Assembly (NCBI RefSeq): GCF_048771995.1
Contig: NC_133044.1
Coordinates: 454,001 to 518,000, forward strand
DNA from: Taeniopygia guttata
Taxonomy: Eukaryota; Chordata; Aves; Passeriformes; Estrildidae
Length of the DNA stretch: 64,000 nucleotides
Direction: 5' to 3'
In this document: piece after piece, positions 24,201-36,200 of the stretch
Layout of the letters: each line of letters starts with the position of its first letter
How positions within the stretch are numbered: position 1 is the first letter of the stretch
Made by a program: the position numbers and the translations under genes
Notes under the pieces: model-generated
What the model was told of the DNA's origin: nothing
Database searches by the model: none
What the model saw: the letters and a program-made list of their open reading frames with translations, nothing else

Positions 24201-27200
24201 TATCTGCCAGATCCAGTTTTGCCATGACTCACTGAGCTCATTTCACCCGTCTGTGCTCCCTTGCTGGCTGTGTAACACACAAGAAGCATGTTTGCTGGCT
24301 GTGTAACACATGCACACCGTGCTGGCTGTGTAACACGTGAGCTGTAGACTTGAGACAGCCTGCAGAGCACTTGCCAGCAGTGGATGAAGTGGGCTCTCAC
24401 AATTTCTTCTGAGGGCACATCTGTGGGCTTTTTGGTCTGTTTTAAGGATACATAGTCTGTTTATAATACTGTTTATTAAGTCAATTCATGTTTGCTGTTC
24501 TTTTCCAACCTGTACATTTAAGGCATGTCACTGTTCCTGCAGTGTGTGCCTCTGTCCCTTGGCCAGAAGCCTGACAGCAGTGTCCTCATGTGCGTGGGAG
24601 CAGATGGGTTAGGTCCTGCCTGCCAGCAGCACCACTTCTTGCTCTGAACTGTGACACAGAAGCTGTTCAGCTGACAGAAATACATGCTTTTTATCAGAGC
24701 GCATTACTTTGTCTCCCTGTCTCTTAAAAACGCTGATGCCCAGTGGAAAAGCACAGGCCCATCTTGTGTAGGACAGCTCACCTGCTTGGTTGCCCAGGTG
24801 CGGCTCCTTGGATGGTGGAGCAGTCAGCGTGTGCTGTTGGTGACCACTTGGCCTGTCAGAGCCCGTGCTTTCCTGCACTTTATCCCAAATACCATGGAAA
24901 GATACAGCAGGAGTTGTGCATCCCTCCAGCCCACCAAGGCGCGATGCTGCAGCTGTGACAGTGGCACACTTGGCATCCTGGTGACATGGTGGTCCTGGGA
25001 CTCTGTAGAGATGAGGCTCTCCATGGCAATTTTGGTTTTTTTAGCAAAAAAAAGAGCAGAGGACGTGGGACGGTTTGGTGTCAGGCTGCGGTCTGAACAC
25101 AGCACTGGGAGCCCTAGTGGCAGGTGGCCCTGCGGAAGTGTCACCGGGTGCCTGGCAGCCAGCTCGGTACTGAGGGCACGGCCAGGGGCCTGGAGGGCTT
25201 TGGGAAGCAGTGCTGTGTCTTGGGACTGCCCCGGTACTGGTGAAGAAACAACAGTGCCAAGGGCTGGGCACCAAACTGGAAAGTTTTATCTAAGATGGGA
25301 GAGAAAAGTGGGGTTTGTGCTGTTACCAACCACAATTCAGAAGGAGTCAGAAAAGTGTCCTGATTTTAAAGGGTTCTCAGTCCTGCAAGCTTGTTCCTGG
25401 GCCTGGAAGTGCCCGTGGCTGTGTGCTGCAGCCTCTGATGTCAGCAGCATTTTGCTGTGACTCAGAGCTTGCTTGGCTGATGCTGAGCTTTGCTGGGATC
25501 CAGTTCTGCTGACTGTTCTTATCTCCCTCTTCCTGGTTCTCCCCTGCAGAGGCAGGGAGCTGCAGAAACAGAAACCACCCTCCAGGCTCCAGCCTGCCCT
25601 TCCTCTTGGCATGACTTGTCCCCCCGCCAGGGCAGCCTTTGGAGTAGTAAATACCTGGAGACTCTTCTGTACCCAGCGCTTTCCTGGTAGGAGCCTGCAG
25701 TGACTCCTGCGGCTGTCACTGCTGCATATCCAGAGTGAGTGACGCCCAAGGCACTCCTCTCCAGGGCTGTAGCAGTTCCAAGTATTCAGGATAAGTTCCC
25801 AGAAGCATTGAATGATTCAGGAAAACACTTCAGACCATTCAGAAAACAACACCACAGAACTGCCTCACTGTTTCTGGAAGGAGAGATGTTCTCCACTGGG
25901 CGCACACAGAAGTGGGATGGTTGGCTATGCAAAGGCACACACCCTTGATAAACTCTCTGTACTGATATTGTCCTCAGTGAAAGGTAGGGGCATGCAAAGG
26001 GCACTGACATCCCTTAGGGCCTTCTCCTCCAGCATGGTTCCAGGAGCCTCGGGCTATGCCCTGGCTGCTGCAGGCCCACGCTGCTGTGGCTGCTGGCCGA
26101 GGGCACGTGTGGCTCTGCCCTCTGCTCCCTGGCTGGTGCTGTGCAGTGCCTGTGACAGACTGGTGGCATTTCCAGGGCAGGCAAAAGGGACAAGATATAT
26201 TTAAATGCAGCAGGTTATTAGGTAACAAAGAGTGCCTGTGCTGTGTGCTCAGACCATCAAGGCCCTAAATAGCACCAGGCCACTGGTCAGGGGTACTGAC
26301 CCTGTTTCTGTGTCCTCTCAGGACAGGATTTGCTGTTCTGTCCCGTGGCTGCCGATGCTGCTGTCACTGCCTGGGTGGCGTGGCCAGGGACCTGAGGTGC
26401 CTGCTCTTGCCACGTGAACCTGCTGGCAAGCAGAGTGCTGTGGGCAGGGTGGGATTCCAGGACCCCTCATGCTTGGGCTGTGGTTCAGGTCCCCTGGGGG
26501 TTCTCAGCACTAGTTACCTCCCATGGTTTGTTCTGTCCTCAGTCCCCCTGTTAAGAGTGCAAAGAAGAAGTGAAAATTACACATAATTTGGAGGTGCACC
26601 TTTGGATTCAGCTATCCTCTTACCCAAGGGGTTGCCCTGAGCCCTGGCTGCTTTCTGTGTATGGGCTTGCAGGAGATCCTGTGGCGAGTGTGCCACAAGG
26701 GAGGGAACGAGCCTTGCATTGCTGTGTCAGAGCACACAGCATGGTGATCACCTCTCCTTGATCTGTATCTGTGCCCAAACGTGGGTGAGCTTCCTTCATA
26801 TGAGAAAACATAGAGCTTTTCTAAGGCTGTCTTTGGTTTGTGCGCAGGGCGTGAGGGCAAAGCGAGCAGGAGACAGACCTTCGCCACCCAGTGGGAGGGT
26901 TTCTGTCCAAAGAGGTGGCTCAGGGCCCTCCAGTGCTTTTGCCCGGGTTGGGAGCGTGGGTCCTTTCTGCCTGTGGGTAAGTCAGACCCAAGAGGATAGT
27001 GGCTCTTCAGTGTTGGATTTTGGCTAAAAAAATCCTTGAAATAAACTCTTTAGCTCAAGGGAGCAACACCAAAGGCCTTGCTGGCAGGTTGTCAGCAGCC
27101 CAAGGGCTGCACCTGCTTCCAGAGACATTTACATAAATACTTGTGATCAGTAATGCCTGCTTTAACCTTGCTTCCCTGTTCTCTCCCTTCCCCGGTGAGT

Positions 27201-30200
27201 GTTGCTGGCTGTAGGAGTTCCACGCTGCCCTCGGTGCAGCTCTCGGGTGTCCTGGCTGGATGCTCTGCTCCACTCCAGCAGCCTGGGCAGGTCCTGCTGT
27301 CCTCCCCACACCCCGGCACTGCCACGGCTTCCCATCAATGACTCCTTTGCTGCTCCCAGTGCCGGCGCAGCTGGAAGTCTGGGTGGAAGCTGTGTGGGCT
27401 TCGGTCTGCTGTGTCCTGCGAAGGCGGTGCAGGTCAGCCTCCGGCTCAGGGAGCTCCGTGAGTCAGCAGGTCCTCGGGGCTGGGCTTCCTCATGCACCCT
27501 GTGCCAGGGCCATTGCATCGGCTCTGGCTGCAGACCAGCAGCAAAGTGGAGCAAGAGATCTGCAGACAAAGGGCTTTTCTGTATCAGTTATTGATGTCGT
27601 TGAACTGAACCACTCCAAAATTGTTGGTAGCTAAGATTGTGTTTGCACCCTGCACTGCTTCACTTCTTCCTTTAAGGAACTGTTGAAAATACCCTGAAAT
27701 ATTTTGAGAAAACACAGAGAAATGTAGCTTTAAGGCTCAGGTGCTGCTTAAGCAACCTCCCTCCTATTTTGGAGTCAGTCAGATCTTTTGCTCACTCACC
27801 CTACTTGTGCTGCAGAAGTTGAATGGAAACTTTGGATTTGAGTCTCGGGCAGCCCTGGGAAGAGGGCTGTATGGATGTGAAACCCTTCCTGATGACAGAA
27901 TTTCATGTGGTGCTTTTGTGAGTGCTGCAGGGTCAGGGACTGGGGCTGCAACCCCAGTGCTGGAGCTCAGTGCAGAGGGTGGTTTCTCCAGGTGTGCGCT
28001 CAGGACAGTGTTTGCTTTGGCAGCTGGCTGCTTGACCTGGCTCGTGCTCTCCTTAGGGAGGTTGGGCTGTGTTTGGGCTGCTGCTGCAGCTGAGCTTAGG
28101 AAATTGTGCCGCCTGGATCTGGGTCAGTGTTGCTGTGCGGTCACAGGTACCAAAGGGCATTCAGAATCGGGAGTAAGAGTTTTGTTGCCCTCTGTAGTTT
28201 TTGCACTATACCCCTCAAGATCAAAAGATGGGTTAGAAAGTATCCCAGTAGTGGCAAGGCGGTTTGGAGATGGCAAGGGCTGGGCAGCTCTGTGCCTAGT
28301 GGGGCACTATTCCACTTCTTCTGCTTGTTCTGTTCAATACAGATTGTCTTGAAGATCACTGGGGGACTGAACATAACCTGGTAATTCCAGGTGGCAGCAT
28401 ACGTGCTCTTCTCCCTAATTTCCTAAATACATATTCTGACTTCAGTGTTTCAGTCAAGCCTTCCCCCGGGAGAGGCTCTGTCAGGATGTTTCTTAGAGCT
28501 TCCTCTGAATTACCTGATATTGGTGACTGTGAGACAGAACACCCAGCTGTCCTTCCAAAGTCCTTCCCCTAATCCCTCCCTTGATAAATTAAGGTTTTAT
28601 TTTCCAAATATTTGTATATTACTATGAGGAGGTTGCTGCACCACCTTTCATTGCAGCTCCTCAGAGGCTGTCCAGGAGAGGGATCTGCTGAGCCTCACGT
28701 ATGGTGGGTTTGGAGATATTTGATTAAGACTGCGCAACGTCTAGATGCCAGGGCCACTGGCGCCACAGGACTTGTATAAATAAATTTTGTTTGTGCCATG
28801 TTCACGCAATTAAAGCCAGAGCCCTGGATTGCGTTTGATGAGGTTTATTTTGCTAGTCGGGCCACACAGATTTCATTTACTTTGTCTGGTGTTCTGAAAA
28901 CATACAGGAATATACACACATCAAAGCCAAGTTTAAGAGTTTGATTAAAATCCACGGCAGTAAAGAGGTGCCCTAATGTGTTTGTATCAGTGCAGTGTCC
29001 ACTGAGCTGGGATTCACTGAGAATAGTATAAAACCCAGCGTGTTTTAACTTCGGGATCCTGCCTCTTGCTGGTTGCAGGCTGCTCTCAGGGGAGCGCCAT
29101 TGCTCACTGCGTGTGTTTCTCTTTCAGAGGAGAATGAGAAGCATGAGAAGCTCTGCCTGGAGAGGGAGCAGGAGCAGAAGAAGGCGGGCAAGGCCAGCGT
29201 GCCACGGGCCAACAGCACCCTCTGCGCAGAGGAGCCCCGGAGTGAACTGCTGGTGCCCATCTCCCCGCCGGGCCCAGTGCCGCTGCCGCCCCCGCCCCTG
29301 GCAGCTCCCATTTCAGTCATTCCCATCCCCGTTGTCACCAGTTCCCCCCAGCAGGCAGCCCAGGCCGCCCTGTCGCCGCCGCTGGTGCAACGCCACCAGC
29401 CCCTGGTAAGCCCTGCCGGTGTCCCCAAGGAAGCGCCGTCGCTGGCGCCGGTGATCCAGCGGCCGGACGGGAAAGCCGCGACGCCGCCGTCGGGCAGCCC
29501 CAAGCAGCTCCCGCACTACGCGGCGCCCGTGCTGGCCATCTCCCAGCACCATGTGGTCCCGCAGCCCATCCAGCCCCTGCAGCACCCGCCCGCGCCCGCG
29601 CCGCTCGGCGCTCTGAAGCTGGCACCGGCAGATGACATGAAACCCATCGAGCTCAAGAAGAGGATTGGAGGGTGAGTGCACTGCCTGTGGGGACGTGTCC
29701 GGGAGGGACAAGCTAAGCTGCATCTCTCTGGAGCGGCTCCTGCTTGTGCGAAGTGTTGTTGGGTTAGAAATGCCAAGACCCGTGGATGTTTAATGTCTTT
29801 GAATTACTGAGAACAGGGCTTTTTAGCATGACGAGTTTTTATTATCCTCCCTCACTCCACACTAAGTTTTTGTATAAGGAGTTTTTTTTTGCAGGCCAGA
29901 ACTGTGTTAGGAAGCAAGTCCAGCCCTTCATGTCTGATCTCAAGTGGTATCTCGTGTTATGTTTGGCAAAAGATCACTGCTTGTACTGGTCAGGGAAATA
30001 AAAGTGCACTGCTGCTTGTGGGAGCTTTCTTGAAAACTGGAATGGGATCTGGGAGATGTTATTCTGAGGACAGTGATCACCAGTTTCTCAGTGCTGTAAG
30101 TGCTAAAGGCCTCCTGCTTGCTCAGAAGCTGGAAGGTGCTGAAGGCTATTTAGTCTGCCCTCACCCTCTGAAAGGACTTGTGGCTCTGATGTTGCTCCAG

Positions 30201-33200
30201 GTTAGTGTTTTTCTGGCTTGTTCTTAAGGACTTTGGCTGGTGGAGACCCTGCCTTCTCTGTAGGTGGTTGTTTCCAGACCACAGTATCCCAGTAGGGAGT
30301 CTGGTATTACTGCTTGTGGACTGGGAGAGCAAACCATTCCCTTCTTTGCAGCAGTTTTACCTGTTTCCTTTGGCCCCTCAATTTTCCTGCAGCATAAGTG
30401 ACCTGGATCTGTTCGGTCTTCTCTCCTGGAGGTGCTGTCTGGGCCTCTGACTGTTCTCCTGACTGCCTGCAGCAGGGACATGTCTCTTGGCAGTGGTGTT
30501 GGAGATGGTCTGTGAATCCCACGGGGACTGGTGGAGATGTATAGTGGACAGAATAAAGGTTCACTGGGATGTATAGATCCCAAAACACATAGAAACAGTG
30601 CAAGTAATGCAGATAGGAGTTTGTGAAGATAAAGGCTTCAGTACAATGCCAGTGTAATTCATCTGAGAAGATTGAGATCCTCAGAGCCTGTCTGCTGCTG
30701 GAAGGGTCTGTCGGTCTGTGCACTAATAAGAGAGCTGTCACTGATGTTGTGTGGGTTCAGGGGGCTGTGGAGGAGGTTTCTGCTGGCACAGGGGTACCAG
30801 GACAGGCTGCACAAGTTTGGCTGCCTGGGCTGTGGGTAGTGGGGTGGCTGCAAGTGCACCCACAGACTGAGGCTGTGCTGTCAGACTGAGCTTTGCCCTG
30901 GGAGGTGCGGGGGCTGTGGTGCCAGTGTGGAGCACAGCATCGCCATTGCATCCCCCCAGAATTGCTCCATAAGAAAAGACGTCTTTTTCAGCCTATGAAT
31001 GTTTCATGGAAAAATGCTGTCAAATATCTGTGACAATTTATTAAATATTATTACCTCAATGTCCTGTATTTTCAGTCAAAGGCAAATTGCTTTGCACAGT
31101 GTATGAAAGATACTTGAAATCTCCAGATCTGCTAATGTACCTTATTGCTGAAAAACTAAGCTGAAAAACTGAGATAACATGTATTTGTTTGGCTTTTCCT
31201 AAAAATACTCCTCTGATTCAGAGAGTGGGTGGATTCAACTCCCAAAACCAGAAACTCACACTGGTTTTTCCTTGAGCACTGACTAGAGAATTCCTGTATT
31301 GCTTCATTTCGTGTTTATCCTCAGCTGTGTTCTTTCATGCACAGTAAAAACCCAAAGCAGTTGGAAGTGTCTGCCCAATCCCATACGCTTGAATTTGAAA
31401 CTGTACAACCTTGTCCCACTGGAGTGTAGGCATAGATCAGAACCAGGTCAGAATCTGGGTTCTCTGGTTCTATACAAATACTTAAAATTCATACTTTGTG
31501 TCTTTCCCTGTTGTTGGTAGTAGCTGTTTCTGTATATATACACACACATCACACCTGTTTGTATCTTCTGTGCATTATGTGCACAATGCTTAGTTCCTCT
31601 GATGCACATGTAAAGTATGGAGTTTATCTTGAAACAGTATAGGCAGAAATATGTATGTACTTAATGTTAAACCAGTGATATATGAACACTTCTATTCCTT
31701 TTGCATCTTGACAGAGAGACACTGCTGCAAGCACAGGTGCAAGGCAGGAGTTTTTAACCTGACACTGAGCTGATCTTTGTTCTGTTTGGGTTACAGGGTT
31801 GGGACCAGGGAAGTACATAATAAATTGGAGAAGAACAGGTGCGTAGAAAGCCAGGGGTTGGGTTTTTTAATTGTAATTCCCCTCCTTTTTTTGGCTTATT
31901 GTCTGTCAATATTTGTTTGGCTTTGGTGGGTTTTTGTTTGTTTGCTTGTTTGTTTTTTAAACTGATAACCTGAATAAAATTCCTAGTGACTTTTACTGAA
32001 TCTTGCACTATTGCTTGGCTTTCTTATAGCTCAATTCTGCATTTCTTGCTTCCCAGTATGTTTTGTTTAACTGCACCATTGCATCCCAAGCACCCTGATC
32101 CTGCAAAGCAGTAACAGTGCATAACAGTGACTCTCTTTTGATTTAGAAGAGTAAAATACCCCAAATGAGGGGTCAGTGGACAGTGTGAATACAGAATAAA
32201 CATCCGTTTCTGGCCCAAGACTCTTAAAAGCCTGACTAGCTAAATTGGGAGTATGGTGGCAGTGAAAGCACCAGCACAGTGAGATGAGATATTTTATTTA
32301 AGGCTGCACCGTGTTCTAACAAAGCTGGGATAGAACCCAGGCACAGTCCCTGCTGGGGTGAGCTGGCTCGTGCTGTGCTGGGGGGCTGCTGTGCACAGGT
32401 GTAGGTGCTTTGCTGGATTAGGACCCCAATTAAGCTCTCCCCTCTGGTGGAATTGGTTCCTGGTGTGTCTCCTGGCAGCTGACGACCCGCCTGTGTTTTC
32501 TTTAGACGTGCACATTTGAAAGAGTGCTTTGAGACATTAAAGCGCAACATCCCCAACGTGGATGACAAGAAGACCTCAAACCTCAGCGTCCTCAGGAGTG
32601 CCTTGCGATACATCCAGGTACGTGCAGCGCCCGCGGGGCCGGGGTGAGCAGTGCCCAGGGCTGGCTGTGGGCTGCAGGGGAAAACGGGAGAGAAGCTCCC
32701 CTTGGAGAAGTTCCAAGTTAACCGCAAGTCATACTTACCAGAAGTGGTGGTGGCAGGGAGCAGATAATTCCGATGATCTTGAAGATCTAGGCTGAGTGAA
32801 CTTCTGTTGTTTCCTTTTGGGCTCAGGTGAATTTTAATATGTATGGTTTGGGGAGGTTTTCTGTTTGCTTAACTAAAAGACAGATTTCTGAAAAGACTTG
32901 GTATATCTCAAAATTTTGATGAGATGGACATGTGAGTACAAGTCATTTGCTTGGAGGCAAGGAAAGCCTAGAATCTGAGGTTGCAGCATGAAGCTGTAGG
33001 TGGATGGGGCACCACCAGGAGTGAATCTGGGAGAAAGCAAAGGTAAAAATCAGTTGTGTTTGTGGGTGGAGGGAAATAAATGTTAGTGTTGGCTTGTTTA
33101 ATGTTTGTGAAAGTGGTTAATGGTAGCGCAGAAGAAGTTGTTGTAGATGTCCCCTGTGAATGTGAAATCAGTAGCCTGTAATGCAATTAAAATTCATCTG

Positions 33201-36200
33201 GAAACTGGTAGAGTTGCTGCATTTATAGTGCAAATAGAGATCCAGTACACCTTGTACATTTTGACTGGAATAAAAGGTGCTGAGGATTGATCACAATGGT
33301 CTTTTCCACAGTGAAACGTAATCTTTTCTCACTTTGTTTCTATTTTTCCTCAGACACTCTCAAACACCATTTCCCTCTGGTGTTCAGAATTGGTTATTCA
33401 TTTCAGCTTTGCTTTGGAGAGTCAGTAATGCCTCAGAATTAGATCAGTTCAGCCCTCCTCTTAGTTTTCACCAACAACTTCCCTCAGAGAGACTTTGGCT
33501 TCGGCAAATTTCTACTGTACCCAGCCACTCTCTGTGTTATTCAAAAATGTGGTTTTATTGAGGCCTAATGAGCTTTAGAGGCGATCTGAGCTTTTCTTTG
33601 AATTTTGGCAGGCCGATGTAGTTTGCAGGAGGAACCTTTCTGATGGCCAGTCTGGGCTGCGCGGTGCTGGGCTGGGACTGGCCGGCTGTCTGTGGGTCGG
33701 TGTGCGGTCTGTCCGTGGCTGTCCGTGGGTCGGTGTGCAGTCTGTCCGTGGGTCGGTGTGCAGTCTGTCCCTGGCTGTCTGTTGGTCGGTGTGCAGTCTG
33801 TCCGTAGCTGTCTGTCAGCCGGGTGCTCCCGCAGCGGGTGCTGGCCTGGCGTGGCAGAGAAGGTCAGGGTGCCCTGGGGCCGTGCCAGTGTCTGCCTGCA
33901 CGTGTGTGGGGAGCACATGGCGGGCACAAGGCCTCGCTGGCGTGGCGGGGCTGCCGGCGGTCGGCTGGCACTGACCCGGCACCGGCAGGGCTGGCTCGCT
34001 GCCCCGCGGGCAGGACACGGCTCGGCCTGTGACGTTGTGTAACCTCCTCACCGCACTGCCTTCTCCTCCTCATCCTCTCTGGCAGCTGCTCAGGGAGCAT
34101 CCCCAGCACAGTTTGCCTTGGCAGCACCAGAGCCGTGGGTCTGTGATTCAGTCACAGTGGTTGTGCTAAAAAACCAGATTACTAGAAATCTCATTTGAAA
34201 TTTCAATATTCAGAAATAAAATTCATATTTTAATTTTTTTTTACTGCAGTTTGAATTTAGGTTTGATCTGTTTAACAAAAGTAACGTCTGTCAGTGTGGG
34301 GATGGCCACCGATCATGTGCCAGGTTCTGTGTGTTTCACCCAAAGGCTCAGGGTTTCCCTTGAAAAGAGAACAGGGCAATTGTACAAAAGAGATTTAAAA
34401 GTAAAAGCTCTTACTCTCAGGATAGCAAAGTAGTTTTTCACTTAAGGAAAAAAAATGAAGCTCAAGAAGCTCAAACCCAAATGAACCTCGCAGGGGAGGA
34501 GCGCAGCACCAGCCAAAGCTCTGCTCCTGCAGGCACTGTGACAGTGCACTGATTGTTGCAGCCTCTCTTCCTACAAAATCCTTCCTTCCCCCCTTCCCAG
34601 CTGGAACTTCTTAGAAACAGGCTGTTTGTTTCCTTGGCTGGATTTAAGTATTTGTATCTGCATCAAATCAGATAAGTTAGAAAGTTAAATTCTGAACTTC
34701 CCATGGAGCCATCATTTTAATTTATCCTTGGACCTGGGCTTGTGCTCTGCAACAGTAAATTAGAATTTGCAATTAAGCAGACTGTTGCACAAAGGAAATG
34801 GGGCCCAACGCAGCTGGAAGTTAATAATCCCTTTAGCTGGTGATTCAGCCTGAGGCAGTGTGGGCTGTTGTGCTGGCTCTGGGCTGAGGAGGGTGTCCGG
34901 GTGGGTCCAGCAGCACAGGGGCCCCAGACCGGCACACAGCTGTTCCATGGGCCACCTCGGCTCTTGTTCTTCACTTCGCTGCCTGCACAACCTGAGTGAA
35001 AATGCCAGAGACCTCTGGGGGGTTTGTAAGATGCATGGAGCGATGTGAAAAAAACACATAAAGTGAAATTAAAATCCTTGAGAGAGCAGAGCCCTGTCCC
35101 TCCTGAGCCGTGTCCCCAGCAGGGACAGGTCTGTCCTCCCCAGAGCCCCTCTGGCTCTGCCCGGCCCAGCCTGGCACATGTCAGCCATGGCTCACAGCCC
35201 GTGCAGCTGGGCTAGCTCTGGTTCTCTCAGAAGGATTCCTTCCCCTAGGAAATGGAATCATCTTCTTTGGAAGCGAACTGCTGCTCTGTGTTCTCAAGCT
35301 GTGCCTGTCACTGTGGCACCTGAACACCCTCCAGTTTCGGGGGTTATTTTCTATTGTACATTCCATGTCAGATGACATCCAGGTGATTTGCTCACCAGGT
35401 GACACTAGGACAGCTGGCACACAGCCCAGCCCAACCCATCTGTCTTTGGTTGTGCTGCAGGTCCTGCTTGCTGGCCAGTTCCCCAGTAGAGTTGAAATGC
35501 TGACTAAATAACAACGTGCTTTCAAAATCTGAGATGCAACTGAGCTTCTCAGGGCATGCAAAATGCAAAGAGCAAAAGTTTTTGGAAGGTGGGGAAGCAA
35601 GGCTGATCTTGTGGGCATGTGAACAGACCAGATACTGGTTTTACATTCACAGCATCTCTTTGTCTTCTAGTTTGTTATATTTACCAGTCGCTTCACTGGT
35701 GCTTGAGCACAATCATTCATCCCTGTCTGTGTAGAGGACCAGAACAAGACCGGTGGATTTTTGGGTCCCACAGCAGTGCTTGATTTGGGTGTTGATGGGC
35801 GCAAAGGGCCCTGCAGCCATGCCAGGTCCTGGTGCAGGGAGGTGCTGGATTGCAGACACAAACCACAGGTCTGACAATGGTTGTGGTTAAAGATCAGAAC
35901 TCATTTACATTCAGGCACTGTTGTGACTGGATTATTGATGAAAATGCATAAACTGAACCATGCTGCTGAATGCTGTTAAGTTCCTCACCTTGACGAGGAT
36001 GGCTGTAACTGTTATTTCTTATTCTGTGCCAGCTATGAGGTGAATATACTTGTCTTCTGTAAAACTTGTCTGTAAGAGTGGGGTCCATCAGTACCTGCCG
36101 TGCCTCCCTCACGTGAGCAGCGTTCAGATGCCAAGCTGTGCTGCTTCACATTGTTTATTTACCTGGCCTGATCCACTGATTCTATCTTGTCTAATTAGTC

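Larger units (their letters stand above)
21244..29127 (+). other. MNT: MNT intron 1 (7.9 kb)
   Basis: The intron runs from donor GTGAGT to acceptor TTTCTCTTTCAG. Its first 800 bp are the downstream half of the CpG island. The rest is of ordinary composition with a triplicated motif at 24.3 kb. Long open frames in the GC-rich part run on several strands at once and resemble no known protein. No nested gene is recognised. Confidence 0.9.

Noticed and set aside
24684..25460. 258-codon + strand frame in MNT intron 1
   Set aside because: No recognisable protein features, no supporting splice structure, and several short competing frames on both strands.
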